Positions 1-9,801 of a stretch of DNA of 64,000 nucleotides are shown here, piece by piece (the first letter of the stretch is position 1; every line of letters starts with the position of its first letter). Source of the DNA: Cyanidiococcus yangmingshanensis (taxonomy: Eukaryota > Rhodophyta > Bangiophyceae > Cyanidiales > Cyanidiaceae); the NCBI GenBank assembly GCA_013995675.1, contig VWRR01000001.1, positions 806,001 to 870,000 on the forward strand. The letters run 5' to 3'. The notes under the pieces were generated by a model that saw only the letters and a list, made by a program, of their open reading frames with translations, was not told the origin of the DNA and searched no databases. The translations under genes were made by a program, and so were the position numbers.

Positions 1-1006
1 GCGTCGATGGATAGAAGCACCTATCCCGAGCGCGTCATTGTGGATGATTCAACTCGTTCTATGCCTCGCCTCAGCTGAGCGTCGGGCGTGGCTACTTTGC
101 CTCATTCAGGGCCGCTGCCCGAGTGTCTCGGCGGAGATTGCCAGCCAGCCAGCCAGAGACAGGGCGTAGGATCGTTGCCGCTCTAGGACATAAACTCGGC
201 CACGATACGGAATATCGGCATTGGACTGACCGCCATTTCCGAGCGTTCATGTGCCATCCGAGACCAGCGATCGTTCAGGATAATGCCAGACGTTGAATTC
301 CAGCAATGCTGGGCTTGTGTCGCTGTATATAAATCGGTGCGGTTCCTTGATGAACTCGCCCAGATCTGAACTGAGAGGATACCCGACCATCAATCCAGGG
401 GATTCACACCGATTCTCGGTCACGCATGGCACGGTATGAGACTCCTCTGGGTGTTGATCACGCCATTCATCCGATATCACCTAGAATTTCCTCGACGTTT
501 AAGGTACCGAGCCGCTAGCTGTGCCCGCTTATGCGGTCATCTACGCCAGACCAGGCCTTGTTCGAATGGAATGGCTCCTGGCCGAGAACGCCCAGGTCTA
601 TGATAAAGTTGAGCATGCCGGCAGGCTCAGGCCACTCGCTGCGCATGGCACACAGTGTCGACGCCATCGTTTCATGACCAGACGCTTCTGAGGCGTCTAT
701 TCGAAGGCGTCCTTTCCCGATCATCTTTTGGAAAGCTAGTCGCTCGTGCTCACCCGGCCTTATAGTTGCCCTGTATTGCAGACTGCTGGAGCCGTTGACG
801 GGAGCCATCTGACCTGCACCATCGCGAGGCCCCCGCTGGGCACTGCAATCCGCTGCCGCTCTCCAGCCCGAGAGTTTGGGCTGTTTGCATGACTGCAGAT
901 TGCCGTCCACTTTAGCCTGTGTCTAGACAATGAGTGTGGTCATCCAAACCCGATGTCTCGTTCATTTCAGTGAGCGTCATGCAAAAAGGTGCACGCCCAG
1001 CTCACC
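1..1006. other. Left edge, no confident gene
   Basis: No recognisable gene was found here. A plus-strand frame open to the left edge ends in TGA at 76-78 and could be the tail of a gene outside the window, but 25 codons are too few to judge. Two minus-strand open stretches (about 247-480 and 515-910) lack an upstream ATG and resemble no family known to me. A short CAGC tandem run lies near 141-155. The segment ends at the 3' side of the phosphate transporter. Confidence 0.4.
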
Positions 1007-2725
1007 TTAAACAAAACCACGCAGCGATAGGAAGCACAAGGCTGTCAACGCGGCCGATACAGGCACTGTAACGAACCAACTCAGGAGGATGTTGAGCAGC
1101 ACGCGACGATTCACGGAGCCGTGGCCGGTCGCAAGCCCCATGGCCACAATGGAACCGATCAGGGTATGCGTTGTTGAGACTGGCATCCCGATCTGTGTAG
1201 CCATGAGCACTGTCAACGCAGTCGAGAGTTCGACACAGAAACCTCGCGTGGGTACCAAATGGGTAATCTTCTTACCAACAGTGTCCATGACGGGGCGCCC
1301 CCAGACACCTAGTCCAAATGAAATACCCAGACCGCCGAGGACCAACGCCCAAGGCGGTACGACGACCTGCTCCATCACGGCCGCACTGCCACCGTATCGG
1401 TACACAGCGAGAATGCTTGCAAAAGGCCCGATTGCGTTCGAAACATCATTCGAACCGTGACTAAAGCTCACAAAGCAAGCCGTCAACAGTTGCAGGATCG
1501 AGAAAACCTGCTCGATAATATCATGCTGGCGTTTGCGGGCGTATGTTGTCAAGCTCAGTGACGTCGACGACATGACAATGTCCATCGTCGTTGGCACGTA
1601 TTCACATGTCGGCAGGAGTTGTACATCCTCCGACCAGTGTGCCTCTGCGCCGGCCTCCTCTTCGCCGACGCCCTCTTCATCGGCCTGTAATGCAGCCAGG
1701 GCTGCAAGGGCGACCGCAGCTGCTTCGCTGGCGTCATGCTTCCGTCCGTTCCCATCCACGTTCGGCCTGGGAACAGCTTTCCGAACGAACTGCTTGCTAT
1801 GAATAAAGCTCGTCAAAGCGCCAGACATACCGGCGCCCAGCGCGGCGACGCCGAACGAACTCGCGATCGCTTGGAAAAGCGTCCATCCACTTGAGTGTTC
1901 ACTCTCCAATTGCAGGAACAAGGTCAAGATAAACAACATTGAGCCGCAGAGAATCGGCAGCCAGCGGCGCATGGCACGGGTCGGGCGCGGTGCATCGATA
2001 ATGGTCTCTCGAATGAAGCGGAAGAGGAGCCACGCTACCAAGCCTCCCACAACCGGTGATATAATCCAACTCAGCAGAATTCGTAGAACCGCCTCCCATT
2101 GAATCGACCAACCAGAGATGATCCGAGCCCAATGAGCGATCCGACCACAGAATGCGTCGATGACACTGGCAGTCCGTAGCGGGTCGCGAGGCCGAGCCAC
2201 AGCGTGCACCCAACCAGGACGCTGAGCATGCCGAGCATGTAAAGCGAAGGCGTTGCTATCGCAGCGCCCGACAAGGTCACGACGCCCGCCGAAATGGTCT
2301 TGGTCACGGTTGAGCCAAAGAGCACCGCACCCGCAAACTCACAGACTGCTCCAATGGCGAGTGCCTTGGTCACTGAAACGGCTCCAGTCCCAACCGAGGT
2401 TCCCAGAGCGTTGGCCACGTCGTTCGCTCCTAGTGCCGCAGACAACAAAAAAGCTATGCAAAGGGAAACGCAAACCAGTATAAACGGTGAGAGCACAGGT
2501 CCTGTCACCGTGCCTGTCGCCAACAGGCCACCGGCGAGAACACTCAGTCCCAAGCACGGCCACAAGCGGACGCCGGACCCTTCGATAGCGCTTCCGGAGA
2601 CTGTCGCGGCGACCCGGTTGCAACCTGACTGGACGGCCACTTGCCCCTGGTCTCGGAGCCCAAGCCCAGCGACACATTGCCGGGCGCCAAAAATCCAGCC
2701 GTAAGCGCTCACCAAGCCTTGTCAT
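1007..2725 (-). CDS. PiT-family Na+/phosphate symporter (interrupted frame)
   Basis: Inorganic phosphate transporter of the PiT (PHO4/PHO89, SLC20) family, an integral membrane protein that couples phosphate uptake to Na+ or H+. Both halves of the inverted repeat carry the signature: GANDVANALGTSVG in the N-terminal half and HGSNDVSNAIGPFA in the C-terminal half. Each is followed by the GLPVSSTHS / GMPVSTTHT loop. A long hydrophilic loop with an acidic Ala/Glu-rich stretch separates the halves. The reading frame is not continuous. The family match passes to another frame near 2110, where loss of one base or of one 4-base ttgg unit would explain the jump. The best ATG (2725) needs one extra base near 2717 to be ignored; no other ATG precedes the first membrane segment. 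The family assignment is secure. Whether the gene is broken or mis-sequenced is open. The membrane it serves (plasma or plastid) cannot be told. Confidence 0.88.
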
Positions 2726-3496
2726 TGACGTGCCGCGGGGTGCAAGCGCCACGGCAGCGCACGCGCCTACCTGCTGGCCAGCCAACTGGCCCGCCAACCA
2801 CATAGGCCGCGTGCACTTGACCCGGTCGCGCTCCGCCAGGATGCATGCGCACCCACAAGTGCCTTGGTTTACCGTCGTCACCCTAGATCAGGTCCAAACT
2901 AACAGTGCGAGCTCCCTTCAGGAAAGAACCAAGCAGAACAAGCGTTCTGTACACGTGCAACACGCATACATCGTCGCGAATGCGTGCAAACGGTGCGTGC
3001 GCGTCGACCGGTGTCTGCGTGCAGTCGTGGTCGTCGACCGCCATCGTTGCCGCCGCGGTGTCGTTCATCGACCGCTGTCCGTGCCTTGATGCGTCTGTGG
3101 TGTCTATGTGATCGTCCGGGGTGTCTCTCAGAGATTCCTTTTCTCCTTGCGATCTGAATCGGATGGATATGGTCCTATTCTCTTTCTGGAATAGTATTCG
3201 ATAGAATTCGTCTTTTTTCCATTGGGTAGACTCGACCCTATTCTCTTTCTGGAATAGTCTTTGGTAGAATCCGTTCTTTCTTCATTGGATAGATGACTCG
3301 AGTTGTTCAAGGATCTATCGGACTCTGAATGACAGATGGCCCGCTGGTTGCACAGCTTGAGCTCGATGCGACGCGAGAAAAGTGCTCCTTCTGTGGATTG
3401 ATTTATTGATGAAGCACACAAGACGCTATTACACTGAAATGAAATGATTCTCGGGCGTGATGCAGATGTTTATGTGCAAACATAGAAGCTGTACAG
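2726..3496. other. Intergenic region upstream of the phosphate transporter
   Basis: No gene recognised. It contains the 63-bp tandem repeat listed separately and presumably the promoter of the leftward phosphate transporter. Confidence 0.4.
3174..3300. repeat. Two-unit 63-bp tandem repeat
   Basis: Two adjacent imperfect copies (3174-3236 and 3237-3300) both begin with cctattctctttctggaata and share an AT-rich middle and an attggatagact-like end. They diverge by several substitutions, so this is an old minisatellite rather than a fresh duplication. Confidence 0.75.
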
Positions 3497-4240
3497 TTAC
3501 AGTGAAAGGGTCTCGATCGTGATGTCGGTAAGGCGGCGGCTCTGCTCGATGCTCAGGATCATAAAGATCGCTCGATCGTTCTTGCGGCTGCAGTGCACCA
3601 AGCACAGGATAAAGTCAGAGCGGGAGCGCTTCTGTGCAAACTGATCTGGAATGTTGCTGCAAACGAAGGCAACTGCATCGCAGTAAGGATTGTTTTTCGT
3701 GACTGGCTTGAGGGTCAGTTCGTCTGGTTTCCGACTCGCTTCTTCTGACCTTTTTTTTGGAAGGAGAGCGCACGCGTGTGAGAGTCTAGCTTCGGGCTCC
3801 GGAAGAGTCCTCCAGAACGTGCAACTGCGAATCGTAACCGCGCCGGCAATCGCGTGACTTGAACCTACGCGCTTTCTCTCAGACCATGAAGATCTGAAGC
3901 CGACCTCTTCGGGGCGCTTCAGCATGTAGGCGAAACGTCTGAACAGCGTCTGTCCCGCCGCTGCTCTCAAGTCCGGCCAACAGCTTTTCTGAAAAGTTCG
4001 GAGCTCGATCTGGAATACCAGGTCGATTTTGTCGCCAACGGACCGGACTCGGTCTCTGTCATGGACGTCTATTGATCGTAATGTGTGTTTTGCAATCGTG
4101 CCACACCCTATTCCGTACAGAACTAACTCGAAACTGTCCTCGAGCCTTCTATTTGGCACTTTTCGCCTCCCCCAGGAACAGGTTTGGTTCCATGCACAGG
4201 ACGCCTTGGTATAAGGATCCGCTCGCTTAAAGTCGCACAT
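3497..4240 (-). CDS. Hypothetical protein, 247 residues
   Basis: An uninterrupted ATG-initiated frame of 247 codons with no competing gene on the other strand, which makes chance less likely. I recognise no domain. The product is basic and soluble-looking, with no signal peptide or membrane segment. The C-terminal third (after about residue 175) has the more protein-like composition, with alternating hydrophobic and charged stretches ending in RRLTDITIETLSL. Further minus-strand open frames at 4123-4597 overlap its start and could be an upstream part of the same gene if a frame break lies between them, as is seen in many genes of this window. No function is proposed. Confidence 0.45.
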   Translation of the reverse strand: MCDFKRADPYTKASCAWNQTCSWGRRKVPNRRLEDSFELVLYGIGCGTIAKHTLRSIDVHDRDRVRSVGDKIDLVFQIELRTFQKSCWPDLRAAAGQTLFRRFAYMLKRPEEVGFRSSWSERKRVGSSHAIAGAVTIRSCTFWRTLPEPEARLSHACALLPKKRSEEASRKPDELTLKPVTKNNPYCDAVAFVCSNIPDQFAQKRSRSDFILCLVHCSRKNDRAIFMILSIEQSRRLTDITIETLSL

Positions 4241-4610
4241 CCTTCAACGCAAACTACTTTCGAGTCTTCTGCCAAACCATAAGACCTCTGTGGAAACAGA
4301 TTCTGGCAGGCGTCCCTGTGGATATTTAAGCGATTCCAAGACCAACATGCTGCGCTTACGCTCGAAGACGCCTGCTGCAGAGCGTGTCGCAAGACTCCTC
4401 TGGACACCTGAGCGCGATACATGAAACCAATCACTGGCTATATCAGGCCAAGGACTCTCGAGGACCTTCACCAAATTTGAAGAGATACTCACTTTACAAC
4501 AGTGATGCTGGCTGCTTATCATCCGCGGTTTCGGCCACGAGGCGAATTTCCGCACCAACTCGGTCGTGCAAGCTCCAGACAGGCTCCGTGACGGCACCCC
4601 AGTCGATATT

Positions 4611-5642
4611 TCAATCCAGTTTAAGAAGGATCTTTCCTTTCCGATCAGGGGCGAACTGCGCTCGAAAAGCTTCCTCGTATTGGTCGAGCGGAAACTCCTG
4701 CTGAACTTGCGGTTGCATCTCTCCCTTACGAATCATCTCAAACACATCCTCGAAAATTGTCTCCTTCTGTTTCTTCAACCAAGCGGCGGAGCAAAAACCA
4801 CGAACCACGATTCCCTTGAATATCAGATCACTATTCATCACCCGCGTCGGTTCACCGCTCTGGAGACCATAGCCCAGGAAGAGACCACCGGGAGCGAGGG
4901 CAGCGAGCGCAGCCGAACCAATGTCGCCGCCGACCGCGTCCACCACAGCTGCCAGACCGCGACCATTGGTGATCGCCTCGATACGTTGAGCAAAGTTGGA
5001 TTCTTCGCTAAAAACAACAACTTCATCCGCGCCGAGTTGCTTCAATTCCGCCGCAGATGCTTTGGAGCGAATTATGTTCACGGTGCAAAACCCGCGCTTC
5101 TTCGCCAGCTGAATGAACATGCGCCCCAGGGTCGAGTTCGCAGCAGTCTGCGCTATCCAGGGATTCCCATGAACTGGGGCCTCGGCCTCAATGCGTTCTA
5201 GCATGCCCACGACAGTCACTGGATTTACGATCAACTGCGCTGCTGCCTTATCATCAACACCTTCTGGAACTTTAATGCAAACATTTTCGTCCACCACCAA
5301 ATATTGTTGCCAACAGCCGGTGCGATCCGAGAGCTCCGGTACAACACGCGTGCCGACAGGCAACGACGTCGCTGGACCCTGCGCAACGACTTGACCAACG
5401 CCCTCGCGACCACCCACAAAGCCGGTGCGGCGTTCTCTCACCGCTGCGACACCAGGATACAAACCCTGGACAACGAATACGTCGGCCGGGTTGAGACACG
5501 CATATCGCATCTGCAGCAGGACCTGTCCAGGACCTGGTTTCGGCACCGATGCGCTAGGATTCAATCGAAGCGCCCCTTTAAGTGGATCACCAAAAGATAC
5601 GATCTCTAGCGCCTTTTGCGTTGCTGGTATGGTTGTTGTCAT
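4611..5642 (-). CDS. MECR: Mitochondrial 2-enoyl thioester reductase, MECR/ETR1-like (copy A)
   Basis: Zinc-free medium-chain dehydrogenase/reductase of 343 residues, closest in pattern to MECR/ETR1, the NADPH-dependent enoyl-ACP/CoA reductase that ends each cycle of mitochondrial fatty acid synthesis. Visible features are the N-terminal GroES-like fold (VLLQMRYACLNPADVFVVQG), GREGVGQVV, the NPVTVVGML helix, IAQTAANSTLGRMFIQLAKK (nucleotide-binding segment) and a C-terminal PLDQYEEAF / GKILLKLD ending typical of the family. ATG at 5642 is chosen; the frame continues upstream only to a GTG. It starts 239 bp from the divergently transcribed NDUFS8. The leader is short and weakly basic, so mitochondrial targeting is inferred from the family. 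A quinone oxidoreductase-like role is the alternative. Confidence 0.85.
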   Translation of the reverse strand: MTTTIPATQKALEIVSFGDPLKGALRLNPSASVPKPGPGQVLLQMRYACLNPADVFVVQGLYPGVAAVRERRTGFVGGREGVGQVVAQGPATSLPVGTRVVPELSDRTGCWQQYLVVDENVCIKVPEGVDDKAAAQLIVNPVTVVGMLERIEAEAPVHGNPWIAQTAANSTLGRMFIQLAKKRGFCTVNIIRSKASAAELKQLGADEVVVFSEESNFAQRIEAITNGRGLAAVVDAVGGDIGSAALAALAPGGLFLGYGLQSGEPTRVMNSDLIFKGIVVRGFCSAAWLKKQKETIFEDVFEMIRKGEMQPQVQQEFPLDQYEEAFRAQFAPDRKGKILLKLD

Positions 5643-5881
5643 ATTTTTCACTGTTCAGATAAACGCTGCACACAATCGTACACGAGCACTACGAATGCTG
5701 GATCCGCAACGATTGCTGAATCCGTAACGAATGCACCGGGATGGCCGTCGGGAAGGTGCGCGCGTGCCATGGATAGAGTCGAGCCGCGTCGAGATGCGTG
5801 CCCTGCGCCTAGCGTTCGTCTCCGAGACTGCGTTCCCACTGTCGATACTTTCAAAGATTGATCACTTTTTTGTTGGTTCCC
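5643..5881. promoter_or_regulatory. Divergent promoter region between MECR and NDUFS8 (unit A)
   Basis: The 239-bp spacer separates two start codons facing away from each other, so it must hold both promoters. No canonical TATA box was identified. The same spacer in unit B (8291-8529) is nearly identical apart from a cluster of substitutions around 8418-8435. Confidence 0.55.
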
Positions 5882-6625
5882 ATGAACTGCACAGGAACTA
5901 TTCTGTTCAGGCGTCTCCTTCTGGAGCAGCATCAGTGGAGGAAGAGTGTATTGGTTCATGCGCGAGGGATCGCATCGCTGTCCGTGTCGTCGACTTGGGA
6001 GCGGCTGCAGCCGTGCTCGCCGACACCAGGGGACAGTCGGCTGCGAGAGAGAAGGCGTGTGCGACGACGCTCACTATCGGTGCGCGCAGGTCCGAGTGCG
6101 GGCACCACCGGGGCTCCGCAACGAACGCTCGAGTCGTTGCTGGACCGTCCGGCGCAAGTGCTTTTTCTGACGGAACTCTGGAGGGGTCTCGGGACGCTAC
6201 TGGATATTTTCTTCGACCCCAAGGCCGTGTATACAATCAATTACCCGCAGGAGAAGACTCCTGTATCACCTCGTTTTCGGGGTGAGCACGCTCTGCGACG
6301 ATATCCATCTGGTGAGGAGCGCTGTATCGCGTGCAGTCTCTGTTCGGCTGCGTGTCCGGCGTTGGCGATCACGATCGAGGCGGAGCCACGACCGGACGGC
6401 TCGCGGCGAACAACCCGCTACGATATTGATGGCTCTAAGTGTATCTATTGTGGCTTGTGTCAGGAGGCTTGCCCAGTAGATGCTATTGTAGAGTCGCCGA
6501 CGTTGGAGAGCGCAGTTGAGACGCACGAGGAACTGCTCTGGAATAAGGAGAAGCTGCTATCGAACGGGGACCGTTGGGAACCGGAACTTGCTCGAGCGAT
6601 TGATGCAGATGCGCCGTATCGTTGA
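5882..6625 (+). CDS. NDUFS8: NADH dehydrogenase (complex I) 23-kDa subunit NDUFS8/TYKY (copy A)
   Basis: Complex I subunit that carries clusters N6a and N6b and passes electrons towards quinone at the inner mitochondrial membrane. It is 247 residues from the ATG at 5882; an upstream TTG in frame is ignored. The first 90 or so residues are Arg/Ser-rich and act plausibly as a mitochondrial presequence. The conserved core follows: [20 protein letters not shown], then two ferredoxin-type 4Fe-4S motifs, [12 protein letters not shown] and [12 protein letters not shown], and the family ending with [19 protein letters not shown]. All eight cluster cysteines are present. It is divergent from MECR, and MECR-type enzymes make the acyl-ACP needed for complex I assembly, so co-expression is functionally sensible. 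Confidence 0.97.
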   Translation: MNCTGTILFRRLLLEQHQWRKSVLVHARGIASLSVSSTWERLQPCSPTPGDSRLRERRRVRRRSLSVRAGPSAGTTGAPQRTLESLLDRPAQVLFLTELWRGLGTLLDIFFDPKAVYTINYPQEKTPVSPRFRGEHALRRYPSGEERCIACSLCSAACPALAITIEAEPRPDGSRRTTRYDIDGSKCIYCGLCQEACPVDAIVESPTLESAVETHEELLWNKEKLLSNGDRWEPELARAIDADAPYR

Positions 6626-7121
6626 GAAAAATAATATGCTCTGGACCGGTTGCCTGATCTCGGGAAGAGATACCATCTCGAAAGCGACTATTGCGATGTT
6701 CGTATACAGAGGGGATGGCTAGTAGCTCGACGCTGCTCGCAACCTATCGAAGTGTTCCGCCCATATCTGTTCAGCAGCTATTGTTTCAGGCTCGATGTGA
6801 AATGTTTACGACTACAAAACGGGCGTTCCACATGGTTGTGATTACAAGGTGCAGTGGGGGCGTCCTATCATTATCTGGCAACCGCGAATGCGACCGTGCA
6901 CGTCGCCAAGTCTATATACATAGCATTTCGTGGTTCATGATGGCGAATTTCACGACAGCCTTTACCTTTGAGCGGCAGCGGCAAGGTAACGGTACGCAAG
7001 TCTTCGGGACAAGCACACACGCATTCGAGCAATGTGGTGCGTGGCTGCTCCCACCAACCCAGGGAGGTGCTCTCTCGACCAGTCCATGAATCGCTGCAAT
7101 CATGAGAATACACACCAGCTT
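6626..7121. other. Non-coding tail of unit A
   Basis: No gene recognised. It is repeated at 9274-9768 with one base fewer near 9301. A plus-strand open frame across it (6691-7089) occurs in both units but has no family resemblance and is probably untranslated or spacer sequence. Confidence 0.45.
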
Positions 7122-7239
7122 CCTCGTATTGGTCGAGCGGAAACTCCTGCTGAACTTGCGGTTGCATCTCTCCCTTACGAATCATCTCAAACACATCCCC
7201 GAAAATTTTCTCCTTCTGTTTCTGCAACCAAGTGGCGGA
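7122..7239 (-). pseudogene. 118-bp fragment of the MECR 3' coding region
   Basis: This stretch matches 4673-4790 (codons near the MECR C-terminus) in the same orientation but is cut off at both ends. It differs from copy A at about four positions in 118 bp, clearly more than units A and B differ from each other. It sits exactly between the two units. The left junction shares agctt with the MECR sequence, and the right junction shares ggcgga/ggc, which suggests joining at short homologies. Confidence 0.9.
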
Positions 7240-7257
7240 GGCACCCCAGTCGATATT

Positions 7258-8290
7258 TCAATCCAGTTTAAGAAGGATCTTTCCTTTCCGATCAGGGGCG
7301 AACTGCGCTCGAAAAGCTTCCTCGTATTGGTCGAGCGGAAACTCCTGCTGAACTTGCGGTTGCATCTCTCCCTTACGAATCATCTCAAACACATCCTCGA
7401 AAATTGTCTCCTTCTGTTTCTTCAACCAAGCGGCGGAGCAAAAACCACGAACCACGATTCCCTTGAATATCAGATCAATATTCATCACCCGCGTCGGTTC
7501 ACCGCTCTGGAGACCATAGCCCAGGAAGAGACCACCGGGAGCGAGGGCAGCGAGCGCAGCCGAACCAATGTCGCCGCCGACCGCGTCCACCACAGCTGCC
7601 AGACCGCGACCATTGGTGATCGCCTCGATACGTTGAGCAAAGTTGGATTCTTCGCTAAAAACAACAACTTCATCCGCGCCGAGTTGCTTCAATTCCGCCG
7701 CAGATGCTTTGGAGCGAATTATGTTCACGGTGCAAAACCCGCGCTTCTTCGCCAGCTGAATGAACATGCGCCCCAGGGTCGAGTTCGCAGCAGTCTGCGC
7801 TATCCAGGGATTCCCATGAACTGGGGCCTCGGCCTCAATGCGTTCTAGCATGCCCACGACAGTCACTGGATTTACGATCAACTGCGCTGCTGCCTTATCA
7901 TCAACACCTTCTGGAACTTTAATGCAAACAGTTTTCGTCCACCACCAAATATTGTTGCCAACAGCCGGTGCGATCCGAGAGCTCCGGTACAACACGCGTG
8001 CCGACAGGCAACGACGTCGCTGGACCCTGCGCAACGACTTGACCAACGCCCTCGAGACCACCCACAAAGCCGGTGCGGCGTTCTCTCACCGCTGCAACAC
8101 CAGGATACAAACCCTGGACAACGAATACGTCGGCCGGGTTGAGACACGCATATCGCATCTGCAGCAGGACCTGTCCAGGACCTGGTTTCGGCACCGATGC
8201 GCTAGGATTCAATCGAAGCGCCCCTTTAAGTGGATCACCAAAAGATACGATCTCTAGCGCCTTTTGCGTTGCTGGTATGGTTGTTGTCAT
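7258..8290 (-). pseudogene. MECR/ETR1-like reductase, copy B, frameshifted
   Basis: A full-length copy of the unit A gene in the same orientation. An extra g near 7932 shifts the frame after YLVVDEN, about 120 residues in, and the frame then stops within a few codons. The downstream two thirds remain open in the other frame and nearly identical to copy A. Two substitutions alter the protein (a Gly-Gly-Arg to Gly-Gly-Leu change near the N-terminal domain and Asn-Ser to Asn-Ile near the C-terminus). With an intact paralogue 2.6 kb away, this is probably a true pseudogene. A base-calling error cannot be excluded because other genes here show similar single extra bases. Confidence 0.8.
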
Positions 8291-8529
8291 ATTTTTCACT
8301 GTTCAGATAAACGCTGCACACAATCGTACACGAGCACTACGAATGCTGGATCCGCAACGATTGCTGAATCCGTAACGAATGCACCGGGATGGCCGTCGGG
8401 AAGGTGCGCGCGTGCCATCGATAGAGTCGCGTCCAGTCGAGATGCGTGCTCTGCGCCTAGCGTTCGTCTCCGAGACTGCATTCCCACTGTCGATACTTTC
8501 AAAGATTGATCACTTTTTTGTTGGTTCCC

Positions 8530-9273
8530 ATGAACTGCACAGGAACTATTCTGTTCAGGCGTCTCCTTCTGGAGCAGCATCAGTGGAGGAAGAGTGTATT
8601 GGTTCATGCGCGAGGGATCGCATCGCTGTCCGTGTCGTCGACTTGGGAGCGGCTGCAGCCGTGCTCGCCGACACCAGGGGACAGTCGGCTGCAAGAGAGA
8701 AGGCGTGTGCGACGACGCTCACTATCGGTGCGCGCAGGTCCGAGTGCGGGCACCACCGGGGCTCCGCAACGAACGCTCGAGTCGTTGCTGGACCGCCCGG
8801 CGCAAGTGCTTTTTCTGACGGAACTCTGGAGGGGTCTCGGGACGCTACTGGATATTTTCTTCGACCCCAAGGCCGTGTATACAATCAATTACCCGCAGGA
8901 GAAGACTCCTGTATCACCTCGTTTTCGGGGCGAGCACGCTCTGCGACGATATCCATCTGGTGAGGAGCGCTGTATCGCGTGCAGTCTCTGTTCGGCTGCG
9001 TGTCCGGCGTTGGCGATCACGATCGAGGCGGAGCCACGACCGGACGGCTCGCGGCGAACAACCCGCTACGATATTGATGGCTCTAAGTGTATCTATTGTG
9101 GCTTGTGTCAGGAGGCTTGCCCAGTAGATGCTATTGTAGAGTCGCCGACGTTGGAGAGCGCAGTTGAGACGCACGAGGAACTGCTCTGGAATAAGGAGAA
9201 GCTGCTATCGAACGGGGACCGTTGGGAACCGGAACTTGCTCGAGCGATTGATGCAGATGCGCCGTATCGTTGA
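8530..9273 (+). CDS. NDUFS8: Complex I 23-kDa subunit NDUFS8/TYKY (copy B)
   Basis: Intact second copy, 247 residues, with both CxxCxxCxxxCP cluster motifs. It differs from copy A by one visible residue in the presequence region (Arg to Gln in SRLRERRR) and by silent changes. The two NDUFS8 frames are preserved while the linked MECR copy is not, so either only NDUFS8 dosage is tolerated or useful, or too little time has passed for decay. The ATG at 8530 corresponds to 5882. Confidence 0.96.
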   Translation: MNCTGTILFRRLLLEQHQWRKSVLVHARGIASLSVSSTWERLQPCSPTPGDSRLQERRRVRRRSLSVRAGPSAGTTGAPQRTLESLLDRPAQVLFLTELWRGLGTLLDIFFDPKAVYTINYPQEKTPVSPRFRGEHALRRYPSGEERCIACSLCSAACPALAITIEAEPRPDGSRRTTRYDIDGSKCIYCGLCQEACPVDAIVESPTLESAVETHEELLWNKEKLLSNGDRWEPELARAIDADAPYR

Positions 9274-9801
9274 GAAAAATAATATGCTCTGGACCGGTTG
9301 CTGATCTCGGGAAGAGATACCATCTCGAAAGCGACTATTGCGATGTTCGTATACAGAGGGGATGGCTAGTAGCTCGACGCTGCTCGCAACCTATCGAAGT
9401 GTTCCGCCCATATCTGTTCAGCAGCTATTGTTTCAGGCTCGATGTGAAATGTTTACGACTACAAAACGGGCGTTCCACATGGTTGTGATTACAAGGTGCA
9501 GTGGGGGCGTCCTATCATTATCTGGCAACCGCGAATGCGACCGTGCACGTCGCCAAGTCTATATACATAGCATTTCGTGGTTCATGATGGCGAATTTCAC
9601 GACAGCCTTTACCTTTGAGCGGCAGCGGCAAGGTAACGGTACGCAAGTCTTCGGGACAAGCACACACGCATTCGAGCAATGTGGTGCGTGGCTGCTCCCA
9701 CCAACCCAGGGAGGTGCTCTCTCGACCAGTCCATGAATCGCTGCAATCATGAGAATACACACCAGCTTGTCGGAAGCGAGGCACCTGTGCGGCATGGTTA
9801 C

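Larger units (their letters stand above)
4593..7121. repeat. Tandem duplication, unit A
   Basis: First copy of a 2,529-bp direct repeat that recurs at 7240-9768. The unit holds the MECR-like gene (minus), the divergent intergenic spacer, NDUFS8 (plus) and about 500 bp downstream of NDUFS8. By eye the copies differ at roughly 15 positions including two single-base indels, about 0.6%, so the duplication is recent or kept similar by gene conversion. Left boundary: the sequence matches from ggcaccccagtc onward. Right boundary: the match stops after caccagctt. Confidence 0.95.
7240..9768. repeat. Tandem duplication, unit B
   Basis: Second copy of the 2,529-bp unit described at 4593-7121, in the same orientation. 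Relative to unit A it has one inserted g near 7932 (within MECR) and one missing c near 9301 (non-coding), plus scattered substitutions. Confidence 0.95.

Noticed and set aside
6691-7089. 132-codon frame downstream of NDUFS8 present in both duplicate units
   Set aside because: Its presence twice is due to the duplication; it has no family pattern and a single-base indel lies just upstream in unit B.
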